A stretch of DNA of 64,000 bases from NCBI GenBank assembly GCA_947179155.2, contig OX359275.1, forward strand, positions 6,885,501 through 6,949,500. Direction: 5' to 3'. This document shows positions 9,622 to 23,000 of this stretch, piece by piece (within the stretch, counting starts at the first letter, position 1; the number at the start of each line of letters is the position of its first letter). The position numbers and the translations under genes were made by a program. The DNA is from Hedera helix (lineage: Eukaryota; Streptophyta; Magnoliopsida; Apiales; Araliaceae). The notes under the pieces were generated by a model. It did no database searches and was not told the DNA's origin. It saw nothing but the letters and a program-made list of their open reading frames with translations.

Positions 9622-10350
9622 TTGGAAGATATGCTCAGGGCCTGCGTAATGGATTTCAAGGGCAGTTGGGAAATCCATCTACCACTAGTTGAGTTTGCAT
9701 ACAACAACAGTTATCATGCGAGCATAGGTATGCCGCCTTACGAAGCTTTATATGGCAGAAAATGCAGAACACCTCTATGTTGGGATGAGGTAGGAGAACG
9801 CCGACTGTTGGGGCCAGAATTGGTTCAACAGACGGTAGAAATTATCAAGGTAATAAGAGCTCGGCTAGTAGCAGCTCAAGACCGTCAAAAGAAATACGCC
9901 GATTTACATCGACAGAAACGAGACTTCGAGGTGGGGAGTTTTGTGTTCATTAAGGTATCTCCCTGGAAAGGGAAGATCAGGTTTGGAAAGAAGGGGAAAT
10001 TGAGTCCAAGGTTCATAGGACCGTTCGAAATATTGAGAAGAGTGGGTGAAGTAGCATACGAGGTAGCTTTACCTCATGAATTGGAACATATTCACAATGT
10101 GTTTCATGTGTCGGTATTGCGGCCATACAAACCAGACTACAAGCACGTTATCTCGTATGAGCCAATTCAAGTCGGGAAGGACTTATCATATGAAGAAGTT
10201 CCTGTTCAGATACTCGATAGGAAGGAACAGAAACTGAGAAATAAGATAATTCATTCTGTCAAAGTACTTTGGAGGAATCACGCCATTGAAGAATCTACGT
10301 GGGAATTAGAGGAGGAAATGAGGACAAATTACCCGTTTTTATTTGAGTAA
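9622..10350 (+). CDS. pol: Integrase C-terminal domain with chromodomain, element 1 (after amber stop)
   Basis: These 242 codons lie in the same frame as the preceding pol and are separated from it only by the TAG at 9616-9618. The ATG at 9622 is internal, not a natural start. The part near residue 120-150 holds the basic GKIRFGKKGKLSPRFIGPFEIL region that matches the GPY/F-type module of chromovirus integrase. The end (about residue 190-240, from YEEVPVQILDRK through VLWRN to STWELEEEM) is a chromodomain-like fold of the plant Tekay/Del kind, known to steer insertion towards heterochromatin. The frame ends with TAA just before the hairpin and polypurine tract. Confidence 0.92.
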   Translation: MEDMLRACVMDFKGSWEIHLPLVEFAYNNSYHASIGMPPYEALYGRKCRTPLCWDEVGERRLLGPELVQQTVEIIKVIRARLVAAQDRQKKYADLHRQKRDFEVGSFVFIKVSPWKGKIRFGKKGKLSPRFIGPFEILRRVGEVAYEVALPHELEHIHNVFHVSVLRPYKPDYKHVISYEPIQVGKDLSYEEVPVQILDRKEQKLRNKIIHSVKVLWRNHAIEESTWELEEEMRTNYPFLFE

Positions 10351-10361
10351 CCTTATTTTAC

Positions 10362-10379
10362 AATTCCGAGGACGGAATT
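10362..10379 (+). other. Hairpin before the polypurine tract, element 1
   Basis: AATTCCG at 10362-10368 pairs with CGGAATT at 10373-10379 around AGGA. Element 2 has GATTCC paired with GGAATC at the matching place (61031-61048). The base changes keep the pairing. Confidence 0.6.
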
Positions 10380-10384
10380 TTTAT

Positions 10385-10397
10385 AAGGAGGGGAGAA
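10385..10397 (+). promoter_or_regulatory. Polypurine tract, element 1
   Basis: AAGGAGGGGAGAA lies directly before the 3' LTR and would prime plus-strand DNA synthesis. Confidence 0.93.
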
Positions 10398-13300
10398 TGT
10401 AATGTCCTAGAATTTCCACATTCTTATTAATTAAAATATTAATTTAATTTCCAACGAGTTAGTTTTATGAGATTATTTAAATCTTTTTATGTGATTAATT
10501 AATTATGTGATTAAATAATTATGTAATTAATTACTAAAATTAATTAAAGGGGGTCACTAATATGTTATTAAATTAGTGAACAAACCCTAAAGTTTTAATA
10601 TCAAAATAATTGATAAGTTTCCTATTAATTAAATATTCAATTAAATTGAATATAATGAGTGAATTAAATATAATAAATTAATTAATATGATTATTAATTA
10701 ATGTAAATAATGTGAAATGTTAATAATAATATTTATTAGTCCATTTGGTAATTTAATACTTATGGGTTAAAATATTTAATTATTTATTCAATCTAATTAT
10801 TTATTTAATATGGATTGAATAATTAATGTGTAAATTATTAAATTAGCCCAACATGGGTCAATTAGTAGCCCAAGTGGGGAATAATAAAATTTGACAATTT
10901 AGTAGCCCAAACAATTTAATAGAAGCCCAATTGGTATTTTAAATTAAAGCCCAATGATTGGCCCACTTGGAAAAATAATTAAATAACTTATTAATTAATT
11001 AAAATAAGAAAAGTGAATTTATTTTTTTTGACTTTTGAAGTCCATCAGCCGAATGGCATGGAGGAGAGAGAAAAAAATTGATTTTTTTGATATTTTATTT
11101 TATTTTCCATTTATTTAATTAAAGGTTGCTTGTTTTATTTTTTTAAGTACATGAACCATGCTTCTTTTCACCAACCAAGTCATGGCTTGTTAACTTGTGT
11201 AAGTATCCATTAGCTAGCTTGTAGTGGTCAAAATTATTAGATACATTATGTGTATCTACTAATTTTTCAAGTATACTTGAAAAGTTGATAGATGTTATTT
11301 CATTTTGCTCCAAAAATCAAAAGAGAGAGTTTGAGAGCAAAATATTTTGAGAGAGAGCAAGAGAAGGAGAAGGAGTGCTAAGCTAGTTTATGCCTTCAAG
11401 ATTCACAACATATTTTGGGAGAAAAAGAAGAATAGCCATTAAATCAAGGTAATGGTTATTTTAAATGAAGTTTTGTTTTTAAATTAAATAAATCATCATG
11501 TTAGTATAAACATGTTAATATGGTTATTAATGTGTAGTGGTAATATATATGCCATGCTTGAGTTTAATATGCTTGGTTTGTATTTTTGTACATTTTATAT
11601 GCTAAAATATGTATTTAATAGTGTGTAAACAAGTTTTGGAATTTATGTCCAAAAATATTTTTTATAAAACTTAAGTTTGATGTTCTAATATTATAGAACA
11701 TTAAATCATGAGAAAAACAAAGTTTGAATCACTCAAAATGGAGTTATACACAAAAAGTTATGATTTGTGGTAGTTTATGTGATGTAAAAATTTTTATAAA
11801 AAAATAATGATATTAAATCATGAAAAATTAATTTTTCATGTTATAAATTAATATAAGGTGATTGGTAATTTTTTTGGATTTTTATTGAGGATTTAAAACT
11901 TACTTGATGGTATATTTTTCATTAAAATGGGTACTGTTCACGTTCTGTCGGAAGAAAATAAAAAAGGAATTTTCCGCGCAATGCGCGGAAGGTTATCGAC
12001 TAAAGAACGCGGAGCCAAACGACGTCGTTTGGCCTCTGTAAGACTTTACTCCGCGCAATGCGCGGAAGCCGTTTACGGCTTCTCAAAACGGCACCGTTTT
12101 GATCCGTTGTCACTGAAGGCGCGCGCCATGCGCGAGCACCGGTTTTCTGAGAAATTACCATTTTGCCCCTCCGTGTTTTTCTTGGCAGAATTACCATTCT
12201 GCCCTCGGTCCGGTTTTTCAACTTATTTACGAAAATGCCATTCGGGTTAATTTTAATTAATTTAAATATTTGAAAATTAATTTAAAATTATAACAAAAAT
12301 AATAATAATACAAAAATAATATTGGGGAGGATGTTTTTCAATAAGTTTAATATTTAAATATTTTAAATATTAATCTAGTTAGCTAAACCATGGTTAGGTT
12401 AAATAAATTTATTATTTATTTATTATTTTAAATGTTAATAATAAATAAAGATGATAATAGCAATTATTATTTAATGCCTATTAAATAATATTTAAAGAGA
12501 GATAAAATTTATAAATTAATTATTTATTATTTAAATATTATTAAATAATAAATAAAGATAATTAAGTAATTAATTATTATTTAATTAACATTAAATAATG
12601 ATTAATGGAAATTAAGTTATTAGAATAATAATTTATTATTTAATTTAAATAATAAATAAGAATGATTTGATTATTATTTAACCTTAAATAATAATTAAAA
12701 TTAATTAAATAATTAATTATTATTTAATTGACATTAAATAATAATTAAAGAGGATTAAGATTAGTAAACTATTATTTAATTTCCTTAATTAAATAATAAG
12801 TGAGGTTAATTACTTGGTTAATTATTGGTTGATTAACATTAAATTAAAGAAGGTTAAAATTAAGTTAATAATTATTTATTATTTAATAATATGTAAGTAC
12901 AATTAGTTATTATTTATAATAACTAGAGTTAATTAATTAATTTCTATTTAATCAATATTAAATAGTAATTAAAAAGAGATTGAGTTAATAAAATAAATTG
13001 AATTTAATTAAACAATTATAATAAGTTGTTTAAAGGTTTAATAAGTGTCCAACACTTAAGAAAAATATTTTCTAACTTATTAAATTATTAACCTAAAATG
13101 ATTGAGTGTCTATAAGGTTAATAATATTGTTTTGACTAATGTAAATTATGTGTTAGTACTTATGTGTGGTAAATAAGTTCGTTATTAAGCGTATAGTTAT
13201 GCAAATACGCCGTACTAATTATTAGACCGACTTTATTAATGTTAGGTCTTTCAAAGCAAGTTAGTTAAAGCTAGACAATTATTGTAGCTGAGCAAACAGG

Positions 13301-14259
13301 CAAGTTCTCTAACCCTACTCAATTATTATCGTTGAACAAGTTTCCATACTTGTATTTATTGTTAAAGCTTGCAGTGGTTTAATTATTTAAAATTATTCCA
13401 CATCCATATTGTTTATACAATCGCACTTAGTGCATTTGAAGCTTATTAGTTCTTGATTCATGAACTGTATTAAAAATGTCTTAAGCTAATAATTCAGCTA
13501 GACATTACATTTCTAAATTCAATAACTTGAATACTTTTAAAAGCTTATCCAAACCATTGTTGGGTGCGGATTTCTTATATTAAGTCTGAGAATTGAACAA
13601 CCCTAAATTAGGGGATTTTGTGTCGGGAAACCGACTTTGGGCGCCAGTGACTAAATGTAATGCATATACAGCGGGTTGAATAGGCTGATCCCCTTGAAAA
13701 CCAAACAACTCAAAGGGTCAGAGGAAACTCTATTATACCCTAGTTAGTTCAGGGTCCTTAGTGACCACTCAGCATTTTAAGATTCAAATATTCTGTTTAT
13801 TAAAATTTGAATCATGTTTCTTTCACAATTGTTATATCTATTGTTGAACCATTGATGATCTTTCCCATTCATTCATGATATATTAAATCTATATGATTGT
13901 TATAAACTTGCTGAGCAAACTAGTTGCTCATTCTTGCTATATCATGAACCATTTTTCAGATAATCCTGATTGCTCCAGGAAGGATAAGGGAAAAGGAAAG
14001 GCCAAAGCTTAAGTAGCTTATGCATGCTAGTTAGATCTTTATTTATGTATTTACGGTTGTTAAACCTTTTGTAATTCCTTATGATAGGAACTGTTTTTAT
14101 GTTAAGGTTGATAGACCCTGGTATTGTAACCTTTTGAAGGGAACCAATATGTATTATTCCGCGATATTTAAATGCAATGTATGTATTTAATTGTTAGTAA
14201 TGTGTTGAATAGTGAGAACCAAACTCGAGGTTATGGAACCCGGATTTGGGGTCGTCACA
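10398..14259 (+). repeat. Element 1 3' LTR (3862 bp)
   Basis: It has the same length as the 5' LTR and nearly the same sequence. I noted about five substitutions (near 10809, 10976, 11500, 13509 and 13815). It ends CACA, followed by the second TAGCC. It carries copies of the palindrome cassette (11972-12127) and of the AT hairpin array (about 12447-12997). Confidence 0.96.
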
Positions 14260-14264
14260 TAGCC

Positions 14265-17200
14265 TCTATCATGACATATAGTTCAATGCAGAACAATTGT
14301 CTTAAATCAACTACCGCATATCAATAGTTCAAATCAACTTATTTCACAAAAGCACATTAACACATCTTTGCACATAACCACGTATGAGCACATCACAGTT
14401 TAATAACAAACTTATAAATTATGCACATAATGCAACACGTTCTGAAAAACTTGCCTGAACTTGTATAACCAGCTTACGTTAATCTTTCACGTTCCTTGCA
14501 CCACCTACACGGTATGTGAGATCAACGGTGCACAATATCATTCAAAGTTTGACTCAATACTAAATCTTATTTTAAAGATATTTATTTCTTCTTATCATCC
14601 CCTTTATTTAATAAGATTAATTTCATATTTTAGTCTCTCTTTGACTTGACTCAGTGTTTCATATTCAATACCATAAATCTTTTGTTCGAAACTATGCAAT
14701 TATGACATTTATTAATGTCACTGCATTAAAACTTGGACCCTATATTTATTTAGGTCGATCCACCAATTAATCACTAATGGACCATACCCTTGGTTTAACT
14801 TAATCACATCATTTATCTCGATACTTATCATAATATTACCCACCTTGGATAATATTTTAAATTTTACTATCAATTAGTAATAACTTATAACGTTGTTTAA
14901 TTGTTAAATAACACTTTAAATAATCATTACTATTATTAATTTATTTTTAATAATAGTTTACCTTAATCATTATGATTAATCTTTTAATAATAATTTAATT
15001 GCTTGCTAATATTATTACCCTTTAATAATATTTTAATTGACTTCTCATTATTATCAATCATTTTAATAATAATTTAATTGTTCATCAATATTATCAATCA
15101 TTTAGTAATATTTGAAATCCTCTCGTATCATTAGTAATTATTTAATAACGATTCAACCCTTAACTATTATTACCCAATAGTTAATTACTTGTTAAACAAT
15201 ATTATTAATTCTTTAATAATATTCTAAATCTTTATTTATCATTATTATTTATTTAATAATGATTTAACTCTTAACTATTATTATTTAATAGTTAATTAAA
15301 TGCTAAATAATATTATTAATCCTTTAATAATATTTTAAATTAATTACATATCATTATTAATTATTGAATAATGATTTAATTCTTAACTATTATCATTTAA
15401 TAGTTAGTCAATAATATTATCAATATATTTTAATTACTTAATAATCTTCTTTCGATTAAGTAATAATTTATTCCACTTAATTACCATTTAATTATTATTT
15501 AATATGAATTAAATAATAATAAATTAACTAATTATCCGAACTCATTATTTAATATTAATTAAATAATAATTAATTAATTAATTAACCTTACTTATTATTT
15601 AATATTAATTAAATAACAAATAATTAGTTTATTAACCTTAATTATCCTTTAATTATTATTTAATATTAATTAAATAATAATTAATTACTTAATTAACCTT
15701 ACTTATTATTTAATATTAATTAAATAATAAATAATTAGCTTTCTAACTTTAATATTCTTTAATATTAAATAATAATTAATTATTTATTTAACTTTACTTA
15801 TTATTTAAGTGCAATTAAATAATAAATAACTAACTTATTCATCTTAACATCCTTTAATTATTATTTAATATTCATTAAATCATAATTAATTAATTACATA
15901 ACTTCATATATTATTTAATATTTATTAAATAATATTTAATTAGATTATTAGCCTATTTATACACTAATAAATAGCTAATATATAGTGAATCACTCCAATA
16001 ATTTCAAATTTTATTTTATAACACTTAACTAGCATGCCAATAGGTCAAATATTATTTTTCTGAAATTAAAAATAATTTTCCCATAATTATTAGCAATTTA
16101 GTAAGCTTTAATCCACCATTAATTCTAATAAATACCAAATTACCAAAACATTCGGATTTTAAATTTTGATAATTTTCTTTATAAAATTATAAGCATTTTC
16201 TCTTTTGGAACCAACCCAAGAACCGGCCTAAAAATGCCCGAACCGGCCCTACCTAGAAATCATAAAAAACCAAAAAAACCGAACCGGCCGGTTTTTTTAA
16301 AAAAAATAGGCAGATTGTTTTTTGAGTTTTCCAGACTTGGGGTCTCCGACGGGAACTTGAATAAAATGAAATCCACAAGTCCGATTGAGACCTATTTGGT
16401 ATCGATGGATTCGTAACTTCCCGAAATACATTTTTCTGTCATCAAACATCAAATTTGGATTTGTTTTGGTCACGGAAATTGGCTCCAAACCGGACTGATG
16501 TGCACAGCCCTAAAACAGTGGGTGTGTTTTGGTTGAAAAATCATAACTTGCTCATTTTAAATCGGATCGAAGTGATTCCACTTGGAGAATCTTCATATCC
16601 CACGCATCTAACACCAGAAATTTACGGATCATGAATCCGACTTACGGATCATGCCCAAAAATTTCGGGAGTGGCTGCGATGATTTTGGTTACTTGGTTTT
16701 CGTCGGTAAAAACTTATTTGATGATTTTGATGAAATCTTTCCACATAAATACACCCAAAAATTCATATTAAACCCATGTAACCCTAGATATATCAATCTA
16801 GCATGTTTCTACCTTTTTAGATTTTAAAAATTAGTTTTCTACCAAAGAAATTACATAGTACCCAAAGAACAATACCAAGCTAGAATGTTTTATACCTTTT
16901 GTTGATTATCCTCTTTGTTAGAACTTTGAAAAGGCTTGGATGATCAATCTTCTTACATAGATAGCTTCCTCTTGATGAGACCTCCATCTTTAAACCTTGC
17001 TCCAAGATCATCCAACCATCAATGCTCACAAGATCTAACTTTCTTTTTCTTTTTCTCTAGAGTTCTCTCTCTTTTCTCTATTGAAATTTTTGTAAAATGG
17101 CTAACCAACACAATGAATTGGTGAAGCACTATATTTATAGTACTTCCTTAATCCTCATTAGCTCCTACTAATCAACCAACACTTGGACATTTAAGGCTTA

Positions 17201-18513
17201 AACTCATGCTTACTATAGCTTGGATGGACAAGATGATTGACAAGGATGAATGACTCCTATCAAGGTTGCTTGGAAGCAACTTTTAGAGTGTAAAACAAGC
17301 AAAATAAAGCCACACTCAACATTTTCATGTGGGACCCCCTCCAAAATTTGGGATTTGCCAATAAATTACACCAATTTTGTTTTATTTTTATATCCTATAT
17401 CATTATATAAGTATCAATATATATATATACCAATGTATATATATTGACCATAACTTTGATTACCATTTGGGCTCCACATTGGATCAATTTAATATTTCTA
17501 TTGGGCTCGTCAATTAAATTTGTTTGGGCTCAATTTAATTACTACATTGGGCTAATATTAAATACCCTATGTTACATTTAATTAAACAAGCATTGGGCTT
17601 GGTTAATTATTACATAAATCCATGTTCAAATTAAATTATATGGACTACTAGGTTAAATTAATTTGACCTAGTTTAATACCTCAATTGGACTTATAATATA
17701 ATCCAATTAGATTTGCTATAATTAATTCTACCACATTGGGTTACTTAATTAACCCATCCACGGTTAATTCTTAACCCCACATTTATTTATCTAGCAATTA
17801 ACCAATGATTGGTTAATGCTATCTCTCTTGTCAACCAACTAGGGTTATTCAATTAACTAGACACTAGTTAATTCTCTACACTCAATCAATACTTGAAATG
17901 CTTCTCCCAACCATTGACCATCATTTGCCTTTTAATGGTTTGGGCTACATAACTTACTTTTTATTGGCTCTCTTATTTAATTACCCATTTCATGCAAATA
18001 TCTCCATATTGGGCTTACATCTATAACAACTTATTAATTAAGTAAATTACTTAATTAATTAACTTCTTAATATTGTCCTTCTAGGCAATATTCCACTTCC
18101 CTACTTGTTACTCATAACCTTAATTCATAACTTATATAATTAATTCAATTAATTATATTACATGACTTTTCTTTTTAATCCATACTAAAACTAATTAATT
18201 TATTAGTTTTATTAAGTATTTAATTTACTTCACACATCATCTTGTTTGACTAACAAACTCAACTATAGGTGTATATATATAAATATTAATATATTCACCT
18301 TCACTTCTCAATTGAATTTCTTTCTTAAATAAATTATCTACCTGCATCATTAAAATATTCTCACATTTAATTTCTAACAAATAATTTATGTTAAAAAAAA
18401 TGTTTGCCCATTTTCTACACATCTTCATTCTCACCTTCTAGGTTTAAACCTTAACCTTTAATAAAATCAATTAAGATATTATTTAAAATCTTGAAATTAT
18501 CTGGGATATTACA
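14265..18513 (-). mobile_element. Family-B LTR on the minus strand, proximal part
   Basis: As reverse complement it starts TGTAATATCCCAG at 18513 and runs leftwards, collinear with the B+ LTR (23000-27825), until element 1 interrupts it. It shows the same modules on the minus strand: repeated GCCCA hexamers at about 17460-17780, a TATAAATA box at 17132-17139, a GC-rich CCGG cassette at 16203-16300, and an AT hairpin array at about 14860-15990. To the right of 18513 there is no polypurine tract, so it is not a 3' LTR with its interior on that side. The short open frames here are chance. Confidence 0.92.
14860..15990. repeat. AT-rich hairpin repeat array in the B- LTR
   Basis: Over 1.1 kb, self-complementary units such as TTATTTAATATTAATTAAATAA recur every 35 to 70 bp. 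It mirrors the array at 25557-26650 on the opposite strand. Confidence 0.85.
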
Positions 18514-19581
18514 ATTTAAGTAGGTTATAAAAAATTAAAATTCAAAACCGTCAAAATTTTTACTCTATAATCGGTTATCGGTTAAATCGGTCGATTTAGT
18601 CAATTATAAAACTTAAGTATAAGAAATAAGGGATAAAGTTTATATCAAACACCATCTTAATTTTTACAAAAGTGTAAAATAAAAACATATATTAGTATTT
18701 TTACTCTCTATTCTCCATCTTAATAGGAAGTGATTGTTATTATTACTATTATTATTATGCAAAATAAAAGATTTGTACTCACTCATATCACAAAGCTCAA
18801 ATAACAAAGTAGTAGAAGAGAAAGAAGATGGAGCCATGGAGGGCCCTAATCCACTGCCCATGCCTATAGAAGATAGCAACAGCCCACAACCCATGCCTGT
18901 AGGCTATTTTTTCAGCATTTGAATAGTAAAGTAATTTATTTATATTTTATAATATATAAATTTATAATTATATAAAATAAATAATTATTAGAAAAGTATA
19001 TAATTATATTATAATTTTAATAGTTCGGTCAGTTTCGATTTTTTGCAGAAAACAAATCAAAACCAACCGACTGAATTCAATTTTTTGATTTTTATAATTC
19101 TCGATTTTGTAATGTTCAGTTCGATTTGTTAACGGCTCGGTCCGGTCAATTTTTCGGTTATTTTTGGTTTTATGTGCATCCCTAATAAAAAGCACAATAT
19201 CTTATTTCAAAAAGTGAATTTTTATTGTATTTTTTTATAAATATTTTATAGGCTAAAGTAAATAATATTTAATTTTTTAATTAATAATAAATCATATAGT
19301 TGATCGATATATTATATTTTAATAATTTAATATTAAGTAAGATGCTCATTGTAAGAAAATAGTTTCATTTTAAATGATATTATCTAAGTATTAATAAAAT
19401 CATACAACTTGAAATATAATTATACTTTTATTTTAATAATAGCAACAAATTTAAGTTAAATGACATATTAATGAGTATTATATTAATAATCGTTGCTAAT
19501 TTTAAAATAAATAGTTACTAATTTATAATATAATAAATTAATTTTTAATTTAACAATTGAATAATTTATTGGTCAAGTTAT

Positions 19582-19584
<3 letters not shown>

Positions 19585-19622
<38 letters not shown>
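19585..19622. repeat. AT microsatellite
   Basis: Uninterrupted AT dinucleotide repeat of about 19 units. Confidence 0.97.
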
Positions 19623-19624
<2 letters not shown>

Positions 19625-20345
19625 TAAGGTGATTTTCATAAGAAAATGGTTTATTTCTAAAATTATATTATTTAAATATAAAAAAATATTACTTATATTT
19701 GAAATTATAATCTTACTTATATTTTAATAATTTCAAACTATGTTATCTAAGTAGTAATATAATTAATCTTAAACTTGCATTATTATGTATGTATCTTAAT
19801 AAAAGTAACGAATTAATATTAGGTAAAATGATTGTATTTTTATAAAAATTATATTACTAATTTTTGTTTCCTTATAAAGTTAAATTACTAATTATAGTTT
19901 ATGATTTGAATAGATAAAAATAAAAGTTGACTTAACGTAGAAAAAATCAAAAGTTGAACAAAAAAATATATATATATATGGACCAAATTGCTTATCTAAT
20001 TATAGCATAGATAAACTATACTATAGACTAGAGATAAATTTGATTGTTTTCTTATAAATATATACTATTAATTCTCGTTTTTTTATAAGATTATGATACT
20101 AATTTCAATTTCTAATTTGAATTGCTAAATAATAAAGATTGATTTAATGTAAAAAATGTCAAAGGTCGAACAAAAAAAAAAGGCGAAAGTCAAAGGACGA
20201 ACCAAAAAATAAGGAAGAACTAAATTATCTATTTAATTATAGTACAGATGAATAGTTTTATTGATCTATTTTTATAAATAAATAAAAACATGAAAAATTA
20301 TAATAATAATCCCTTATTTTCACAAAAGTCACATTTAATTTTGGA

Positions 20346-20474
20346 AATTGATATTTTTACACGTAAAATTAGATAGTTTTACAAATCCTCTCTCACATGC
20401 GTGTAGAATCTATTTACTATTTATATAAGAGAAACTTTGTAAAATTATCATTTTTACTTACGAAAATATCAATT
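20346..20474. mobile_element. 129-bp foldback (MITE-like) element, copy 1
   Basis: Imperfect inverted arms at 20346-20385 and 20436-20474 (starting AATTGATATTTTT and ending AATATCAATT) flank a loop containing CTCACATGC. A second copy of the same total length, arm length and loop motif is at 43576-43704. No open frame fits. No clear target duplication was seen. Confidence 0.7.
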
Positions 20475-20775
20475 CTCTTAATTTTTTTAGTACATTTCCA
20501 AAGTTGAATTTAATTTAATTTAATAGTATCATTACCTATAAAATTATTATTTCAAAAATTTTAAAATAAATATAATCATAATTTTCGTTTAAAGTTTTGT
20601 AAATTAACTAAAAAAACATGTAAATTCGCCTTAATTATCATTTTAGGGAATTTTAATTTTTAAGAAAGAAAATAAAAGTTTCAAAAAACTCTCGACACAC
20701 GACTTTTAAATGAAAGTAACATTTGTGTGAGCAAAGTCAATATCAATTTATTCCATAATTTTATCGTGGAAGACT

Positions 20776-20843
20776 AGAAGTGTTTCGGTAGTACTTTTCA
20801 TCCCCTTTGGAAGTCTTTCGGTAGGACTTTTCATCCTCTTTGG
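20776..20843. repeat. Short tandem duplication
   Basis: Two adjacent units of about 34 bp share the core TTCGGTAG-ACTTTTCATCC-CTTTGG with a few differences. Confidence 0.8.
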
Positions 20844-21127
20844 CTTTTGTACTATTATATATATATCTCCAAAGAGACCTTAACCGTTGATCCAGTCTAG
20901 AACAGAGACTCGATTTTCTGGCCGTTGATATGCGTAGCAGCAGTAAAAAATGACGTGCTATTCGACTTTTAATTTCATTTTAGATGAATAAATAAAGCAA
21001 TTTTCTATACTTTCCATAAGAAAATCAAATCAATTTCTTGTTTCCAATGCGTGTACTTGGTAACCGTGATGCTACATTTGAATAGGAAGAATCAAGATAA
21101 AAATAAAATAATTTATTTTTATAAAAT

Positions 21128-21130
<3 letters not shown>

Positions 21131-21182
<52 letters not shown>
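21131..21182. repeat. AT microsatellite
   Basis: Uninterrupted AT dinucleotide repeat of about 26 units. Confidence 0.97.
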
Positions 21183-21185
<3 letters not shown>

Positions 21186-22456
21186 ATTGTGTAATGAAAA
21201 ATTCTCGTTTTTGTATAATTTGTGAATTATATTTTTTAGGCGAGAGTATAAAATAACTTATTTTAGTTAAAAATATAATGAATCATCTCTCTCACGCACC
21301 ATTTTATTTTATTATCTTTTCTATTTTATTGTATTTCCTCCCAAATATTATTTTATCGATCTAAACCTAACATAAAGGTAATCAAAATTCCTATGCCTTT
21401 TTTGTATAAACCGCACACTCCAAAAGGAAAAATTGTTCTCCTCTCAATTTTCCAGCACAACGGGTGGATTTAAGTTGTGTTTGTTTAAATTTTAATAACT
21501 TTTAATGACCTCATGCCTGAATTGGTAAAAGATAAAAATTATTTGTTAAAATTTTATTTGCCTCTTAATAAGTAAGACATAAAATCAAATTCAAATCATC
21601 AAGAGCTGTCTCTTAATGAATATTTTTTGGTAATTTTTTATATATAAATACATTCAGTAATATTATCCACTCATTTTTATTAAATTGAATATTTAAAATT
21701 ATTAAATAAAATTTTACCCTTTAAAATAGTAAAAAAAGTATCATTAAGAGGTAGTTAATTTTTTTTTGTTATCAAACAGTTTTTAGATTTAGATAATATT
21801 TCACTCATATAATTTAATTTATTAATATATACTAACTATTTAAATTTTAATTATTTAATTTTATCGAACACAATTTTGATATTTAGCAAAAAAAAAAAAA
21901 AAAACCCTCTGATATGGACTAAAATAACTTTGAGTGGTTTCTAATTTGGTTGTAGCTAAACAACGTAAATGTGTACATCAGAATATGCTTTTCGTTATTC
22001 CTAAGGATGCTTATTTCTCCTTAATTAAGTGTCGCCATCAGCAGCTTTATCAACTGACTGCACAGTTTCAAATTGCTGTATATATAAAGTATACGCCACA
22101 AAATATCTACTAGTTTAAATCCCCCTTAATTTATTTTTTTGAGATAAGTTATACCATACTCCAAAATCTAAAGTCCAAATTCATGACTCTGCAATTTGTT
22201 AATTTATTTTACTTTTTGTTATTTCTAATTTAGGTATAGGTGGACAGGTCTCGGACGAATCAAAGGAAGTACAATATTTATGTAGCAAAATGCTTATTAA
22301 TAGCATTAACTAATTTTACAAGTACTCTTTATAATGATCAATTACGCATTTCTTTCTTTTAAAATATAAGATTTTTTATTTTTATTTACACGTGATCGTC
22401 TAGTATATAAGAGTACTAATAATTGACCGTGCCTAAAGACACGACATAACGAAAAA

Positions 22457-22505
22457 TTAAATAAAAAATTTAAAAATAAAAATTATAAAAATTATTATTA
22501 TTAAT

Positions 22506-22537
<32 letters not shown>

Positions 22538-22635
22538 CGGAATTATTATTATTCTTATAGTTATTGTTATTACTATTATCAGTATTATTATTATAGTTGT
22601 TATTATTACTATTATCAGTATTATTATTATTATCG

Positions 22636-22666
<31 letters not shown>

Positions 22667-22932
22667 CATCATCATCAGTATTATTATTATTATTATCGAT
22701 ATTATTATTATTATTATTATTACTATTATTATAATTAATATTGTTATAATTATTACTATTATTATAATAATTATTATTATTTTTATTATTATTACTGTTA
22801 TTATTATAATTATTACTAACGAAAAATTATATTAAAACTAGATTAAAATTCAAAATATAAAAATATTATTATTGTCTGTATTATTATTAAGGAAATTACA
22901 AAATATAAATATTATAAATATTATTATTATCG

Positions 22933-22999
<67 letters not shown>
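22457..22999. repeat. TTA-rich array, segment 1
   Basis: Mostly TTA/ATT trinucleotide repeat with scattered variants. A non-repeat insert at about 22821-22920 ('acgaaaaatta...attaaggaaattacaaaatataaa') recurs at 42187-42276 and partly at 28406-28445. This suggests that the TTA segments on both sides of the LTR nest were once one array. The long Ile-rich reading frames are translation artefacts of the repeat. Confidence 0.9.

Positions 23000-23000
<1 letters not shown>

Larger units (their letters stand above)
496..14264 (+). mobile_element. Element 1: complete Ty3/Gypsy chromovirus (Tekay/Del-like) with TAGCC target duplication
   Basis: This is a full LTR retrotransposon: 5' LTR 501-4362, PBS 4366-4377, ORF1 4607-5464, gag-pol 5817-10350, polypurine tract 10385-10397 and 3' LTR 10398-14259. 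The 5-bp duplication TAGCC at 496-500 and 14260-14264 flanks it exactly, and LTRs start TGTAATGTCC and end GTCGTCACA. Both LTRs are 3862 bp and I saw about five substitutions between them, so the insertion is recent, of the order of tens of thousands of years at usual plant LTR rates. It sits inside the minus-strand B LTR. Its gag-pol has one frameshift and one amber stop, so as sequenced it is not autonomous. Confidence 0.97.
18514..22456. other. AT-rich stretch without a recognised gene
   Basis: This 3.9-kb block separates the head-to-head B- and B+ LTRs. It contains low-complexity CGGTT-rich sequence near 18570-18600 and 19020-19180, two long AT microsatellites, a foldback element at 20346-20474, a short direct duplication at 20776-20843 and an A run at about 21886-21903. 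Frames longer than 60 codons are few and have no family signature. It may be old host intergenic DNA. Confidence 0.6.

Noticed and set aside
14461..14649. 62-codon frame that recurs at 26867-27055 on the other strand
   Set aside because: Recurrence is due to the two family-B LTR copies, not to a conserved gene.
18734..18922. Small frame ending in a Pro/Met-rich peptide, considered as a host exon
   Set aside because: Only 62 codons, starting in an ATT repeat (Leu run), with no splice context or known family.
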